Origin: Paenarthrobacter sp. AR 02
GTDB lineage: Bacteria > Actinomycetota > Actinomycetes > Actinomycetales > Micrococcaceae
Reading direction: 5' to 3'
DNA: 64,000 nucleotides
Assembly: GCF_021538675.1 (NCBI RefSeq)
Contig: NZ_JAJUKH010000005.1
Span: 141,560-205,559, forward strand
Each line of letters starts with the position of its first letter. Positions within the stretch are counted from its first letter, which is position 1. Shown here piece after piece: positions 35,529 to 44,521 of the stretch. Both the position numbers and the translations under genes were made by a program. Under the pieces are notes generated by a model that saw nothing but the letters and a program-made list of their open reading frames with translations, did not search any database and had not been told where the DNA came from.

Positions 35529-35599
35529 AGGTGGGTACGGGATTCGAACCCGTGTATACGGCTTTGCAGGCCGCTGCCTCGCCTCTCGGCCAACCCACC
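35529..35599 (-). tRNA. tRNA-Cys (GCA)
   Basis: A 71-nt cloverleaf with a GGTGGGT/ACCCACC acceptor stem and anticodon GCA. CCA is not encoded. Confidence 0.95.
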
Positions 35600-35645
35600 G
35601 TGTAAGCAGGATTCCGGGGAATTCTTGCCTTGACAGTGCCTTGCG

Positions 35646-35718
<73 letters not shown>

Positions 35719-35774
35719 AGTGTCGTTTTGGCGGGCAGCCCTTCAGGCATTCCGTCGCTTTCCGACGAGTAAAA

Positions 35775-35803
35775 ACTCTATAGGAGGTTCCTGCAAACTC
35801 CAA
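35775..35803 (-). promoter_or_regulatory. Promoter of the minus-strand tRNA operon
   Basis: Reading the minus strand, a TTGGAG -35 and a TAGAGT -10 are 17 bp apart, about 57 bp before the first tRNA-Gly. Confidence 0.6.
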
Positions 35804-35870
35804 ATCGGTCGCTTGCTTTTGGGTCTGGACGTGGCCGGATCCCTGCAACTACGCGGTTCCTGGCGAGTTT

Positions 35871-35898
35871 CACGGCTGTAATTCCACGGCTGTAGTTA
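35871..35898. repeat. 14-bp tandem repeat between the two tRNA promoters
   Basis: CACGGCTGTAATTC is directly followed by CACGGCTGTAGTTA, 12 of 14 bases identical. No function is evident. Confidence 0.6.
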
Positions 35899-35926
35899 GG
35901 GTGCGGCGGCGAATGCCGGACCCGTT

Positions 35927-35954
35927 TTGCATTCCGGCGCTGGTCCGTTAGTGT
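35927..35954 (+). promoter_or_regulatory. Promoter of tRNA-Val (CAC)
   Basis: TTGCAT (35927-35932) and TAGTGT (35949-35954) are 16 bp apart, ending 12 bp before the tRNA. Confidence 0.55.
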
Positions 35955-35966
35955 TTTCTATGCACC

Positions 35967-36038
35967 GGGCGATTGGCGCAGTGGTAGCGCGCTTCGTTCA
36001 CACCGAAGAGGTCACTGGTTCGAACCCAGTATCGCCCA
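35967..36038 (+). tRNA. tRNA-Val (CAC)
   Basis: A 72-nt cloverleaf with acceptor GGGCGAT/ATCGCCC and anticodon loop TTCACAC reading CAC. CCA follows at 36039-36041. It differs from the Val-GAC genes mainly in the anticodon arm. Confidence 0.95.
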
Positions 36039-36044
36039 CCAAGA

Positions 36045-36078
36045 GAAACCCCCTGGACTTTTGTCCGGGGGGTTTCTT
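36045..36078 (+). terminator. Terminator of tRNA-Val (CAC)
   Basis: A 14-bp stem (GAAACCCCCTGGAC with its partner, one G-T pair) and a TTTT loop directly follow the tRNA; TT follows the stem. Confidence 0.8.
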
Positions 36079-36324
36079 GCTGTCTTGGGTTTCTTTGTAG
36101 TCCGGACAGATGCGACACGAAATACGCACCCGACGCACTTCCCCAACGTGCGCATACAAGAAGTACCCGAAGAGCCCCACACAGATCCAGAGTCTTCCCT
36201 GTGCCTGGGAGACCTGGCTCTGACTGCCCCGATCCTTGCCGCAAAGCTGCGGCGACTGCCGCCGGAGCAGCTCGCCATTCTCTTCCCCTCGGAGAATGTC
36301 GGTCCTTTATGACACAGTCTTTAT

Positions 36325-37206
36325 ATGACTGCTCCACTGCTTGCCCACGCTACTGACTATGGCCGGATGTACGCCCGCTCCACCACTGAGCAATTCTCCG
36401 TGCCATCCATCACCACAGTGATCGGCCAACAGGCCCACACCTTGGACGGATGGTTCAGTTACATGGGCGCAAGCAGCCTGGCTGCCGACCCTGAGCTTCC
36501 CGCCATACTCGGAAGTCCGGCCAAAATCCGGCAAGCGATCAACAAAGCATCCAAGTCTGCGGAGCTTTACCGGGACCAGGCCGCTGCCCGCGGTGACAGG
36601 GTGCATACATACTGCGAGCAGGTGGCGTTGAGGGCGATGGGGCGGCCGCACCGCATGGAGGAATGCCGGGAAGACCTGGCAGCACACGGCGAACAGGCCT
36701 TCGCGGCCCGGTTTGACGAGTGGTGGGATCTCTACCAGGTTGAGCCGCTGGCTCCCGAGATTACGGTCTGGAACTCGACCGTGGGCTACGCGGGGACTTT
36801 GGACCTTGTTGCCCGTATCAATGGGCGCATTTGCCTCATCGACTACAAGACCAAGGGGACAACCCGTGATGGGACTGTCAAAGCCCTTGATGACAAGGTG
36901 GTCATGCAGCTCACGGCCGGAATGAAGGCCGAAGAAAGCCTGGTGGACCCCGTGGCTGGCCAATGGGAGCCCTGGAAGTATGGTGACAATCCCATGCTGC
37001 TCGCTGTCGCAGTAGGCGAAACTGAAGTGCGGCCGCAACGGGCCAACCCTGAGATCCTCAAGCATCACTGGTGGAAGTTCTGCGCTTTGCGCCGGGTGTG
37101 GGAGATGTCGGCGGAAGTTGCTGCCGCCGGACAGGCGTTGCTGCCCATCGCCCCGCCTGTGTTCGCGACGGCCGGAGCAGGGCAGGGAACAGCAGCGGCA
37201 CGGTGA
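36325..37206 (+). CDS. PD-(D/E)XK (RecB/Cas4-like) nuclease superfamily protein
   Basis: The 293-residue protein shows the nuclease core in order: a helical N-terminal region with RGDRVHTYCEQ, GYAGTLDLVARINGR with the metal-binding Asp (about residue 159), then CLIDYKTKG giving D-x-K (about 172-174), and a downstream Gln motif DKVVMQLTAG. This is the PDDEXK_1 pattern of RecB-like and Cas4 exonucleases. No helicase or CRISPR gene is nearby. The ATG at 36325 has no obvious ribosome site. Phage-type exonucleases with the same motif exist, and the location next to a tRNA gene permits past acquisition, but its GC content looks normal. Confidence 0.75.
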   Translation: MTAPLLAHATDYGRMYARSTTEQFSVPSITTVIGQQAHTLDGWFSYMGASSLAADPELPAILGSPAKIRQAINKASKSAELYRDQAAARGDRVHTYCEQVALRAMGRPHRMEECREDLAAHGEQAFAARFDEWWDLYQVEPLAPEITVWNSTVGYAGTLDLVARINGRICLIDYKTKGTTRDGTVKALDDKVVMQLTAGMKAEESLVDPVAGQWEPWKYGDNPMLLAVAVGETEVRPQRANPEILKHHWWKFCALRRVWEMSAEVAAAGQALLPIAPPVFATAGAGQGTAAAR

Positions 37207-37276
37207 CCTCAACTAAACTGGCTTAGGCTCCGCATCACCCGGAGCCGGGTTTGACGAACGTGAGGACTGACAGCAC

Positions 37277-37849
37277 ATGGCAATTATGAGTATCCGAATC
37301 ATTGGGGATCCGGTGTTGCGCACCGTAGCCGATCCCGTTACTGAATTCGGTCCGGAGCTCGCCAAGCTGGTAGCAGACATGACCGAAACCATGGAAGACG
37401 TTGAGGGCGCAGGCCTGGCCGCACCCCAGGTTGGAGTTAGTCAGCGCGTTTTCACGTACCGCATCGGTGGCGTGGAGGGCCACATCATCAACCCCGTCCT
37501 GGAAAACAGTGAGGATTTCCAGCCCGACGAAGTTGAAGGGTGCCTCTCCATCCCCGGTTTGGGCTTCCCGGTGCGTCGGTACCGGACCACCCGGGCAACC
37601 GGCGTGGACCTGAATGGCAACCCCGTTTCGGTGGAAGCCGAAGGTATGTTGGCACGGTGCTTCCAGCATGAAACCGATCACTTGGACGGTATCTTGTACA
37701 CCGACCGGCTGGAGGGCGAAGACCGGAAAGCGGCCCTCAGGGCCATCCGTAACGCCAACTACCACGCCATCACGGAGCAAACCACGTCCAAGCGTGCCAA
37801 CTCGGTTGGTTCCAGTTTCGGTGGCAGCAGCTTTGGGGTTTCCGAGTGA
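37277..37849 (+). CDS. def: Peptide deformylase
   Basis: This metalloenzyme removes the formyl group from N-terminal Met of nascent proteins. The 190-residue protein has all three motifs: GAGLAAPQVG (44-53), EGCLSIPG (metal ligand Cys89) and QHETDHLDG (His131, Glu132, His135). The ATG is at 37277, without a strong ribosome site. A short C-terminal tail of about 25 residues, Ser/Gly-rich, is extra. Its stop overlaps fmt (GTGA). Confidence 0.96.
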   Translation: MAIMSIRIIGDPVLRTVADPVTEFGPELAKLVADMTETMEDVEGAGLAAPQVGVSQRVFTYRIGGVEGHIINPVLENSEDFQPDEVEGCLSIPGLGFPVRRYRTTRATGVDLNGNPVSVEAEGMLARCFQHETDHLDGILYTDRLEGEDRKAALRAIRNANYHAITEQTTSKRANSVGSSFGGSSFGVSE

Positions 37850-38766
37850 GGGTACTTTTCGCGGGCACACCCGCCGTCGCCGTCCCGTCCTTGGATTCTC
37901 TTGTCAAAGCCGGGTTCGACGTCGTGGCAGTCCTGACGCGACCCGACGCGCCGGTGGGCCGCAAACGCATCCTGACTCCATCGCCGGTGGCGGCACGTGC
38001 CGCGGAACTGGGACTGGACGTCATCAAGGCGGCGAAGGTAGACGCTGATACAACAGCACGCATCGCGGAATTTTCTCCCGACGTGGCCGCGATTGTTGCC
38101 TACGGGGGAATCGTCCCGCGCGCAGCGTTGGGCGTACCCACCCACGGTTGGATAAACCTGCACTTCTCCTTGCTGCCGGCGTGGCGCGGTGCTGCACCTG
38201 TCCAGCGTTCCATCATTGCCGGCGACGACATCACCGGGGCGGCGACATTCCAACTTGAGGAAGGGCTGGATACCGGCCCCGTTTTCGGGACGCTCACTGA
38301 AACCGTCCGCCCGGAAGACACCGCCGGCGACCTTTTGGACCGGCTCTCCGTGAGCGGTGCCGTATTGCTCAGCCAGACGCTTTCCGCGATTGAAGCCGGG
38401 CAGGCCGTGGCCCACCCGCAGACCGGTGAAGTGTCGTTGGCTCCCAAGCTGACATTGGATGATGGGCGTCTGGACTGGAGCCAGCCCGCCCTTGCCCTGA
38501 ATCGAAGGGCCAGGGGTGTCACACCGGAACCGGGGGCCTGGACCACCTTGGACGGCCAGCGGGTCAAACTTGAACCCGTGCTGCCAAGGCCCGATGTGAA
38601 GGACCTGGCGCCGGGGACCATCCGTGTGGAAGCAAAATCTGTTCTGGTGGGAACGGGTTCCCACGCCGTAGAGCTTGGCCGGATTCAGCCGGCCGGTAAG
38701 AAAATGATGTCGCCGGCCGATTGGGCCCGCGGCTTGGCAGCACCCGAGAGAGTGGTATTCGAATGA
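37846..38766 (+). CDS. fmt: Methionyl-tRNA formyltransferase
   Basis: Formylates Met-tRNAi with 10-formyl-THF for translation initiation. The 306-residue product has the catalytic INLHFSLLPAWRGAAPVQ segment (about residues 104-121), an N-terminal MRVLFAGTPAVAVPSLD (GTG start) and the C-terminal tRNA-binding OB domain. GTG 37846 overlaps the def stop and its own stop overlaps rsmB, the usual def-fmt-rsmB unit. Confidence 0.96.
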   Translation: MRVLFAGTPAVAVPSLDSLVKAGFDVVAVLTRPDAPVGRKRILTPSPVAARAAELGLDVIKAAKVDADTTARIAEFSPDVAAIVAYGGIVPRAALGVPTHGWINLHFSLLPAWRGAAPVQRSIIAGDDITGAATFQLEEGLDTGPVFGTLTETVRPEDTAGDLLDRLSVSGAVLLSQTLSAIEAGQAVAHPQTGEVSLAPKLTLDDGRLDWSQPALALNRRARGVTPEPGAWTTLDGQRVKLEPVLPRPDVKDLAPGTIRVEAKSVLVGTGSHAVELGRIQPAGKKMMSPADWARGLAAPERVVFE

Positions 38767-40328
38767 GCGAGTCCGGCCGGCGAGGCCCCAACAACAGCGG
38801 GAGCCGGGACGGTGGCGGACAGGGCAACCGTGACGGGCAAGCGAACCGTGGCGGACAGGGGAGCAAGCGCAATGCCCAGGGCAGGGAACGCAACAGGGGA
38901 CCGCAGCGCGGGTTCTCCACCAATGCTCCCGCACAGCGCACGCGCCGCGCCGACCCGGCGCGACTGGTGGCTTTCGAAGTCCTCCGGGCGGTCGCTTCCG
39001 AGGACGCCTACGCGAATCTTGTCCTCCCGGCCCGTATCCGCGAGCACCGCCTGGATCGTCGCGATGCCGGTTTCGCCACAGAGCTGAGCTACGGCGCGCT
39101 GCGCGGCCAGGGTACTTACGACGCGATCCTGGCCCGGTGCGTGGACCGGCCACTCGAACAGCTTGATCCGGCCATCCTGGATGCGCTGCGAATTGGCGCG
39201 CACCAACTGCTGTCCATGCGGGTGCCTGCCCACGCAGCCTTGGACCAGACGGTCGGTTTGGCCCGTGCGGTCATCGGTGCCGGTCCGTCGGCGCTTATCA
39301 ATGCCGTGCTCCGCAAGGTCACGGCACACACTTGGGATGAGTGGCTGGATACGCTCCTCGACCAGGAAACGGATGAGACGCGGATCGCCGCCCTGCGCCA
39401 TGCACACCCGGAGTGGATTGTTCGTGCGCTGCGCCAGTCCTTGGTGAACCATGGTCGTCCAAAGTCCGAGATTGACGCACTCCTTGAGGCCGACAATGCG
39501 GCGCCCGTGGTTAATTTGGTGGCGCTGCCCGGACTGGGAGACCTGGACGAAGCATTTGATAACGGTGCCACTGCAGGCGAGCTGGTGGAAGGTTCTGCCC
39601 TCTCGGCCGGTGGCGACCTGGGCCGCTTCGAATCTGTCCGCCGCGGCACCACCCGGGTCCAGGACGTCGGCTCGCAGTTGGTTGCCCGCGCCTTGGCCGG
39701 CGTAGACCTCGACGGTGCTTCGCAGGACGGGGAACGGTGGCTGGACTTGTGTGCCGGACCCGGAGGCAAAGCTGCGCTGCTTGCCGCCTTGGCCCATCGT
39801 GACGGGGCCACCCTTCTGGCTAATGAACCCGCACCGCACCGCGCGAAGCTTGTCCAACAAGCGCTATCAGCTGTCCCCGCTGAGAGCTGGACTGTGCGGA
39901 CCGGCGATGGGCGGGAGGTTGGTACGGAGCAGCCCGAGGCCTTCGACCGTGTACTGGTGGACGTCCCCTGCAGCGGATTGGGAGCTCTGCGACGGCGGCC
40001 GGAATCGCGCTGGCGCCGCTCACCGAAGGACATCGGCGACCTCGGCCCACTGCAGCGCGACCTCTTAAAGTCGGCAATTGACGCGGTCAGGCCCGGCGGT
40101 GTGGTGGCTTATGTGACATGCTCGCCGCACCCGGCGGAAACAACCGCTGTTGTGGGCGACGTGCTGGGCAAGCGTGAGGATCTTGAACTGCTCGACGCCG
40201 GACTGGCACTCGACCATGTCAGCCTCACCGGCAGCCTCGGTGCCGGCCACGAGCAGACGGCCCAACTGTGGCCGCATATCCACCAGACGGACGCGATGTT
40301 CATGGCGGTTATCCGCAAGAAAGCCTAG
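38763..40328 (+). CDS. rsmB: 16S rRNA (cytosine-967-C5)-methyltransferase RsmB
   Basis: The 521-residue enzyme has a charged, Gly/Arg/Asn-rich N-terminal tail of about 60 residues, a NusB-like RNA-binding domain (about 65-200) and a C-terminal Rossmann methyltransferase. Motif [22 protein letters not shown] carries one catalytic Cys and VTCSPHPAE the second. ATG 38763 overlaps the fmt stop. The basic tail is unusually long and may help rRNA binding (inference). A hairpin follows it. Confidence 0.94.
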   Translation: MSESGRRGPNNSGSRDGGGQGNRDGQANRGGQGSKRNAQGRERNRGPQRGFSTNAPAQRTRRADPARLVAFEVLRAVASEDAYANLVLPARIREHRLDRRDAGFATELSYGALRGQGTYDAILARCVDRPLEQLDPAILDALRIGAHQLLSMRVPAHAALDQTVGLARAVIGAGPSALINAVLRKVTAHTWDEWLDTLLDQETDETRIAALRHAHPEWIVRALRQSLVNHGRPKSEIDALLEADNAAPVVNLVALPGLGDLDEAFDNGATAGELVEGSALSAGGDLGRFESVRRGTTRVQDVGSQLVARALAGVDLDGASQDGERWLDLCAGPGGKAALLAALAHRDGATLLANEPAPHRAKLVQQALSAVPAESWTVRTGDGREVGTEQPEAFDRVLVDVPCSGLGALRRRPESRWRRSPKDIGDLGPLQRDLLKSAIDAVRPGGVVAYVTCSPHPAETTAVVGDVLGKREDLELLDAGLALDHVSLTGSLGAGHEQTAQLWPHIHQTDAMFMAVIRKKA

Positions 40329-40341
40329 TCACATACATGCA

Positions 40342-40370
40342 GCCGCAACGGACGATGTGTCCGTTGCGGC
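40342..40370 (+). terminator. Hairpin between rsmB and rpe
   Basis: A perfect 12-bp stem (GCCGCAACGGAC with its complement) and 5-nt loop. No T-tract follows, so it may be a weak terminator or an RNA-processing site. Confidence 0.5.
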
Positions 40371-40402
40371 AGCCCGTTCACCATCTACCCGAAGGGCCTG
40401 CC

Positions 40403-41074
40403 TTGTCCCAGTGCTGTATCAACCCGAGCATCCTGTCCGCGGACTTCGTCAACCTTGAGTCGGAGCTGAAGCGCATCAGCAACGCCGACGCCGTTCATGT
40501 CGACGTCATGGACAACCATTTCGTGCCCAACCTGACTCTGGGTTTGCCCGTGGTTGAGAGGATCCAGGCAGTCAGCCCGGTTCCGCTGGATGCCCACCTC
40601 ATGATCTCCGACGCCGACCGCTGGGCCCCTGCCTACGCTGATGCAGGCGTCGCCTCAGTGACTTTCCACGCAGAAGCGGCGATGGCACCGGTCAAGCTGG
40701 CGCGCGAGCTGCGCGCCCGTGGGGCGAAGGCGGGGATGGCGTTGCGCCCGGCCACCCCGGTGGAGCCTTATCTGGACATGCTCAGTGAGCTGGACATGCT
40801 GTTGATCATGACCGTGGAGCCGGGATTTGGGGGTCAGTCGTTCCTCGACATCACGTTGCCCAAGATCCGGCGCGCCCGGGCGGCGATTGAGGGATCGGGC
40901 ATTGGCGTGGCCATCCAGGTGGATGGCGGAATCACCGAAGAGACCATCGTCCGCGCGGCTGAAGCCGGCGCGAACGTCTTCGTGGCGGGATCCGCCGTCT
41001 ACGGACACCAGGATCCGGCGGAAGCAATCGACCGTCTCCGGGCTGCCGGCCAGGCCGCTGTACAGAACATCTGA
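40403..41074 (+). CDS. rpe: Ribulose-phosphate 3-epimerase
   Basis: Interconverts ribulose 5-phosphate and xylulose 5-phosphate in the pentose phosphate pathway. The 223-residue TIM barrel shows [26 protein letters not shown], the HLM catalytic His, [12 protein letters not shown] and VDGGI. The start is TTG 40403, preceded by GAAGGG; it gives the family-typical short N-terminus before CCINPS. Ribulose 5-phosphate is also the substrate of the downstream ribB product, though a terminator-like hairpin and riboswitch lie between. Confidence 0.95.
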   Translation: MSQCCINPSILSADFVNLESELKRISNADAVHVDVMDNHFVPNLTLGLPVVERIQAVSPVPLDAHLMISDADRWAPAYADAGVASVTFHAEAAMAPVKLARELRARGAKAGMALRPATPVEPYLDMLSELDMLLIMTVEPGFGGQSFLDITLPKIRRARAAIEGSGIGVAIQVDGGITEETIVRAAEAGANVFVAGSAVYGHQDPAEAIDRLRAAGQAAVQNI

Positions 41075-41151
41075 CACCTGTCACGGATGTTACGAAGATG
41101 GCTGGGAATAGCCTGGGCTTCTTTGTAGTTGTGGCAGAATAACAACACACA

Positions 41152-41304
41152 TACGTGCTCCGGGGTCGGTGTAAGTCCGAACCGGCGGTTATAGTCCGCG
41201 ACCCGTAAGCCGTCAGGGCCCAGATTGTTGGGCCTTGGAGGCGAACGGTTGAATCGGTGAAATTCCGATACCGACAGTTAAAGTCTGGATGGGAGAAGCA
41301 CGTA
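41152..41304 (+). ncRNA. FMN riboswitch (RFN element)
   Basis: The leader contains the RFN consensus: a closing helix TACGTGCT/AGCACGTA, the GGGTCGGTGTAAGTCCGAACCGGCGGT block, the GCCGTCAGGGCCC arm, GAATCGGTGAAATTCCGATACCGACAGT and AAGTCTGGATGGGAGAAGC. It senses FMN and represses the downstream riboflavin genes when FMN is abundant. It starts 78 bp after the rpe stop. Confidence 0.97.
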
Positions 41305-41316
41305 CAGTCATGCCTT

Positions 41317-41339
41317 GGGCGTTCCATCAGTGAACGCCC
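41317..41339 (+). promoter_or_regulatory. Expression-platform hairpin of the FMN riboswitch
   Basis: GGGCGTTC pairs with GAACGCCC over a 7-nt loop 12 nt after the aptamer. It ends 56 nt before the ribM start and lacks a T-tract, so the mechanism (termination or translation control) is unresolved. Confidence 0.5.
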
Positions 41340-41395
41340 GGCGTTGCGCTGTCGTACACCCCCGGAGTCATCGCGGCTTACTGGGAAGGAACGGC

Positions 41396-42088
41396 ATGGA
41401 CTTACTGCGATGGCTCTTCGAAGCTCAGATCCCCGTTGGAGGATCTGCTCTTGTCTTACGCGAAGTGCTTGGAAACATCTTTGGGCTGCTCAGCGCCCTC
41501 GGCGGAATGCGCCGGAAAGTCTGGGCCTGGCCAATCGGCATTATCGGCAACCTTCTTTTGCTGACGGTCTTCCTGGGCAATGTCTTTGGTGCCGCTGCGC
41601 CTGCGACTTTGTGGGGACAGGCGGGGCGTCAAATCATGTTCATTGCTGTGGCCATCTACGGCTGGCAGCGGTGGAGGCAGGGTCGGCAGTCCAGCAGCAT
41701 GGGGCGTGCCGTAGTTCCCGGGTGGGCCAGCAACAAGGTCCGTCTCTCTCTGGTGGCCGCGATGATCGCCGGAACCGCGGCCCTGACGCCGCTGTTCGAC
41801 TCCCTGGGTTCCTACCCGCCGGTGTGGGCCGACGCGTGGACCTTCATGGGCTCGCTGCTGGCTACCTACGGCATGGCGAAGGGGTGGACCGAATTCTGGC
41901 TCATATGGGTGGCCGTGGACATCGTGGGCGTACCGCTCCTGTTTAGTGCCGGTTACTACGCCAGCGCGGTCATGTACCTTTTCTATGGATTCTTCACCCT
42001 TACCGGATTCTTCGTGTGGTGGCGTGCTGAGAAGCGCGAACGGACACTCCTTCAACCCGGGGCTGCCCGGGTGGGAGCGGCCCGATGA
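41396..42088 (+). CDS. ribM: RibM-type riboflavin transporter (PnuC family)
   Basis: The 230-residue membrane protein has about seven hydrophobic segments and PnuC signatures (WAWPIGIIGNLLL, YGWQRW, WIAVDIVGVP-like LIWVAVDIVGVPLL). PnuC itself imports nicotinamide riboside, but members encoded downstream of an FMN riboswitch, as in Corynebacterium and Streptomyces davawensis, import riboflavin (RibM). The riboswitch and 4-bp overlap with ribD favour that reading. The ATG follows GGAAGGA. Confidence 0.85.
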   Translation: MDLLRWLFEAQIPVGGSALVLREVLGNIFGLLSALGGMRRKVWAWPIGIIGNLLLLTVFLGNVFGAAAPATLWGQAGRQIMFIAVAIYGWQRWRQGRQSSSMGRAVVPGWASNKVRLSLVAAMIAGTAALTPLFDSLGSYPPVWADAWTFMGSLLATYGMAKGWTEFWLIWVAVDIVGVPLLFSAGYYASAVMYLFYGFFTLTGFFVWWRAEKRERTLLQPGAARVGAAR

Positions 42089-43200
42089 ACCACCTGGACA
42101 TGCTCAAAAACGCCGCCGGGCAGCAGGCCATGGAAGCCGCACTGGCCGCCGCGCTTCGCGGCCCAAGGGGAGCGAATCCACTGGTGGGTGCAGTGATCCT
42201 CAGCCCGGAAGGCGAGCACCTGGCTACCGGCTACCATCGTGGCGCCGGGACGGCACATGCCGAAGCCGACGCCATCTCCGAAGCCCGCCGGCAGGGCATC
42301 GACACGGCCGGGACCACCATGGTGGTGACCCTCGAGCCGTGCAACCACGAAGGCCGCACCGGCCCCTGCGCGCAGGCCATCATCGCCGCCGGAATCGCCA
42401 AGGTGATTTACGCCGTCGACGATCCCCACGACCCCGCCGCGGGCGGCGCCCGGACGTTGCGCGCCGCCGGAGTTGAGGTCCACTCAGGTCTGGCGGCCGA
42501 GCAGGCGCGGGACCTGAACCGGGAATGGTTCGACGCCGTTGCCGCCAAGCGTCCCTTCGTCACGTTGCATATTGCGCAGACCCTGGACAGCCGGATCGCC
42601 GCCGTCGACGGCACAAGCCAATGGATCTCCAGCCCGGAATCACTGGCAGACAACCACGGCCTCCGTGAGTTGATTGACGCGATTCTGGTGGGCACCGGAA
42701 CGGTGCTGATTGATAACCCGCGGCTTACGGCACGCACACCGGACGGGGAGTTGTCGCAGCACCAGCCTTTGCGGGCAGTCATGGGACTGAGGGAAGTTCC
42801 CGAGGACGCCGCCGTACGGGGAAGCGACGGACGATTCGTGCACCTGCCCACCAGGGATCCAGCCGAGGCCCTTGGCCGACTCTTCGCTGAAGGCGCCCGG
42901 CACGTGATGGTGGAGGGCGGCTCGAGCATCCTCAGCACCTTCCTGGCCGCCGGCCTGGTGGATGAACTGATCATCTACCTGGCGCCAACACTGCTGGGTT
43001 CCGGAACGGCCGCGCTGAATGACCTGGGGATCACTACCTTGGCCGACGCCCAGCAGTGGTCGTGGGACGACGCCGGCGGCGGAGCTGTCCGAACCCTGGG
43101 CAATGATCTTCGCCTTCACCTGCGGCCCACCCGGGCCGTCACCACCAAGAATTCCGTTCCGCGCCGGGAAGCTGCGGAATATGTCACAGGAGGACACTGA
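42085..43200 (+). CDS. ribD: Bifunctional diaminohydroxyphosphoribosylaminopyrimidine deaminase / 5-amino-6-(5-phosphoribosylamino)uracil reductase
   Basis: Catalyses the deaminase and reductase steps of riboflavin synthesis. The 371-residue protein has an N-terminal zinc deaminase domain (HAEAD with His58/Glu60; PCNHEGRTGPC with Cys86/Cys95) and a C-terminal NADPH reductase (TLDSRIAAVDGTSQWIS, MVEGGSSILSTFL). ATG 42085 overlaps the ribM stop; the stop shares one base with the ribE ATG. Confidence 0.95.
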   Translation: MNHLDMLKNAAGQQAMEAALAAALRGPRGANPLVGAVILSPEGEHLATGYHRGAGTAHAEADAISEARRQGIDTAGTTMVVTLEPCNHEGRTGPCAQAIIAAGIAKVIYAVDDPHDPAAGGARTLRAAGVEVHSGLAAEQARDLNREWFDAVAAKRPFVTLHIAQTLDSRIAAVDGTSQWISSPESLADNHGLRELIDAILVGTGTVLIDNPRLTARTPDGELSQHQPLRAVMGLREVPEDAAVRGSDGRFVHLPTRDPAEALGRLFAEGARHVMVEGGSSILSTFLAAGLVDELIIYLAPTLLGSGTAALNDLGITTLADAQQWSWDDAGGGAVRTLGNDLRLHLRPTRAVTTKNSVPRREAAEYVTGGH

Positions 43201-43829
43201 TGTTTACGGGAATCGTTGCCGAACAAGGCACTGTGCTGGGCATTGAACACGAAGGCGATGCCAGCGCGACCCTTCGCTTGAAGGCACCCACCACCACCGA
43301 CGGCCTCGCCTTGGGCGGTTCCATTGCCGTCAACGGGGTGTGCCTGACTGCCACCCGGATCGACGGCCAGGATTTCAGTGTCGACGTCATGGGCGAGACC
43401 CTCGTCCGCACCACCATTGGTGAGCTGGCGCCGGGGGACACCGTCAACCTGGAGCGCTGCGTTCCTGCCGGTGGCCGCCTCGACGGCCATGTGGTGCAAG
43501 GCCATGTGGATGGGGTGGGCGAGCTCGTCGAACGTGAAGCACTGGGCAACTGGGACCGCCTCCGCTTCGGCGTACCCGCCCCGCTGGCACGGTACATCGC
43601 CGAGAAGGGGTCGATCGCCGTCGACGGTGTTTCGCTGACGGTGACCGCCGTCAGCGCGGCGGCAGAGACCGCGCCATGGTTCGAGGTGGGACTCATCCCC
43701 ACCACGTTGGAGGAGACCGGACTGGGGGCCAAGCCCGTGGGTGGCCGCGTCAACCTGGAAGTGGACGTGCTCGCCAAGTACACCGAACGCCTGCTGTCCT
43801 TTGCGCCCCAGCAGGGGAGTGCGCGATGA
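43200..43829 (+). CDS. ribE: Riboflavin synthase (alpha subunit)
   Basis: Dismutates 6,7-dimethyl-8-ribityllumazine to riboflavin. The 209-residue protein opens [10 protein letters not shown] and has two lumazine-binding repeats (about residues 1-95 and 98-195), with [11 protein letters not shown] in the first and [12 protein letters not shown] in the second. Its stop overlaps the ribB start. Confidence 0.96.
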   Translation: MFTGIVAEQGTVLGIEHEGDASATLRLKAPTTTDGLALGGSIAVNGVCLTATRIDGQDFSVDVMGETLVRTTIGELAPGDTVNLERCVPAGGRLDGHVVQGHVDGVGELVEREALGNWDRLRFGVPAPLARYIAEKGSIAVDGVSLTVTAVSAAAETAPWFEVGLIPTTLEETGLGAKPVGGRVNLEVDVLAKYTERLLSFAPQQGSAR

Positions 43830-44521
43830 GCGTCCCCACGCACTCCGAAACCCCGGCGAACCGTCGTACCGGCCTCGATCCGGTGGAGGCCGCTGTCGCT
43901 GCCATGGCCGCAGGCAAGGCGGTCATTGTGGTGGACAACGAAGACCGCGAGAACGAGGGCGACATCATCTTCGCTGCCCAACACGCCACGCCAGCGCTGA
44001 TGGGCTGGACCATCAGGTATTCGTCGGGCGTCATTTGCGTCCCCTTGGAAGGCGAACGGGCTGATGCCTTGATCCTGCCGCCCATGGTGGAAATCAACGA
44101 AGACGCCAAAGGCACCGCCTACACCGTTTCGTGTGACGCCGCCATCGGTGTCAGCACGGGCATTTCGGCGACCGACCGCGCCCTTACCGCCAGGATCCTG
44201 GCTGACCCGGGCAGTTCCCCGGCCTCCATCACCCGGCCCGGGCATATTTTCCCGCTGCGGGCCGTTAAGGGAGGAGTGCGTGAACGTCCGGGACATACGG
44301 AAGCTGCCGTGGACTTATGTCGTCTCGCCGGGCTTGCCCCGGTGGGTGTGATCGCAGAGTTGGTACATGACGACGGTGAAATGATGCGCTTGGACAGCTT
44401 GCGCGACTTCGCCTCCGAACATGGATGCCCCCTCATCTCCATTGAGGACCTGGTGTCATATGTTGGGAAGGCAGAGTCCGGCACGGCACATCATTCACAG
44501 GCAGACGAGGAGAAGCGATGA
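43826..44521 (+). CDS. ribB: 3,4-dihydroxy-2-butanone 4-phosphate synthase
   Basis: Converts ribulose 5-phosphate to the four-carbon riboflavin precursor. The 231-residue product has the acidic metal loop [34 protein letters not shown] and MMRLDSL. It is a stand-alone RibB; in many actinobacteria ribB and ribA are fused. ATG 43826 overlaps ribE and the stop overlaps ribA. Confidence 0.94.
   Translation: MSVPTHSETPANRRTGLDPVEAAVAAMAAGKAVIVVDNEDRENEGDIIFAAQHATPALMGWTIRYSSGVICVPLEGERADALILPPMVEINEDAKGTAYTVSCDAAIGVSTGISATDRALTARILADPGSSPASITRPGHIFPLRAVKGGVRERPGHTEAAVDLCRLAGLAPVGVIAELVHDDGEMMRLDSLRDFASEHGCPLISIEDLVSYVGKAESGTAHHSQADEEKR

Noticed and set aside
37226..37246. Hairpin GGCTCCG/CGGAGCC as a riboswitch or terminator before def
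   Set aside because: It has only a 7-bp stem and no known aptamer or T-run, so it was not listed.
41396..42088. Annotation as nicotinamide riboside transporter PnuC
   Set aside because: The FMN riboswitch and ribD overlap point to riboflavin as substrate, so RibM was preferred.
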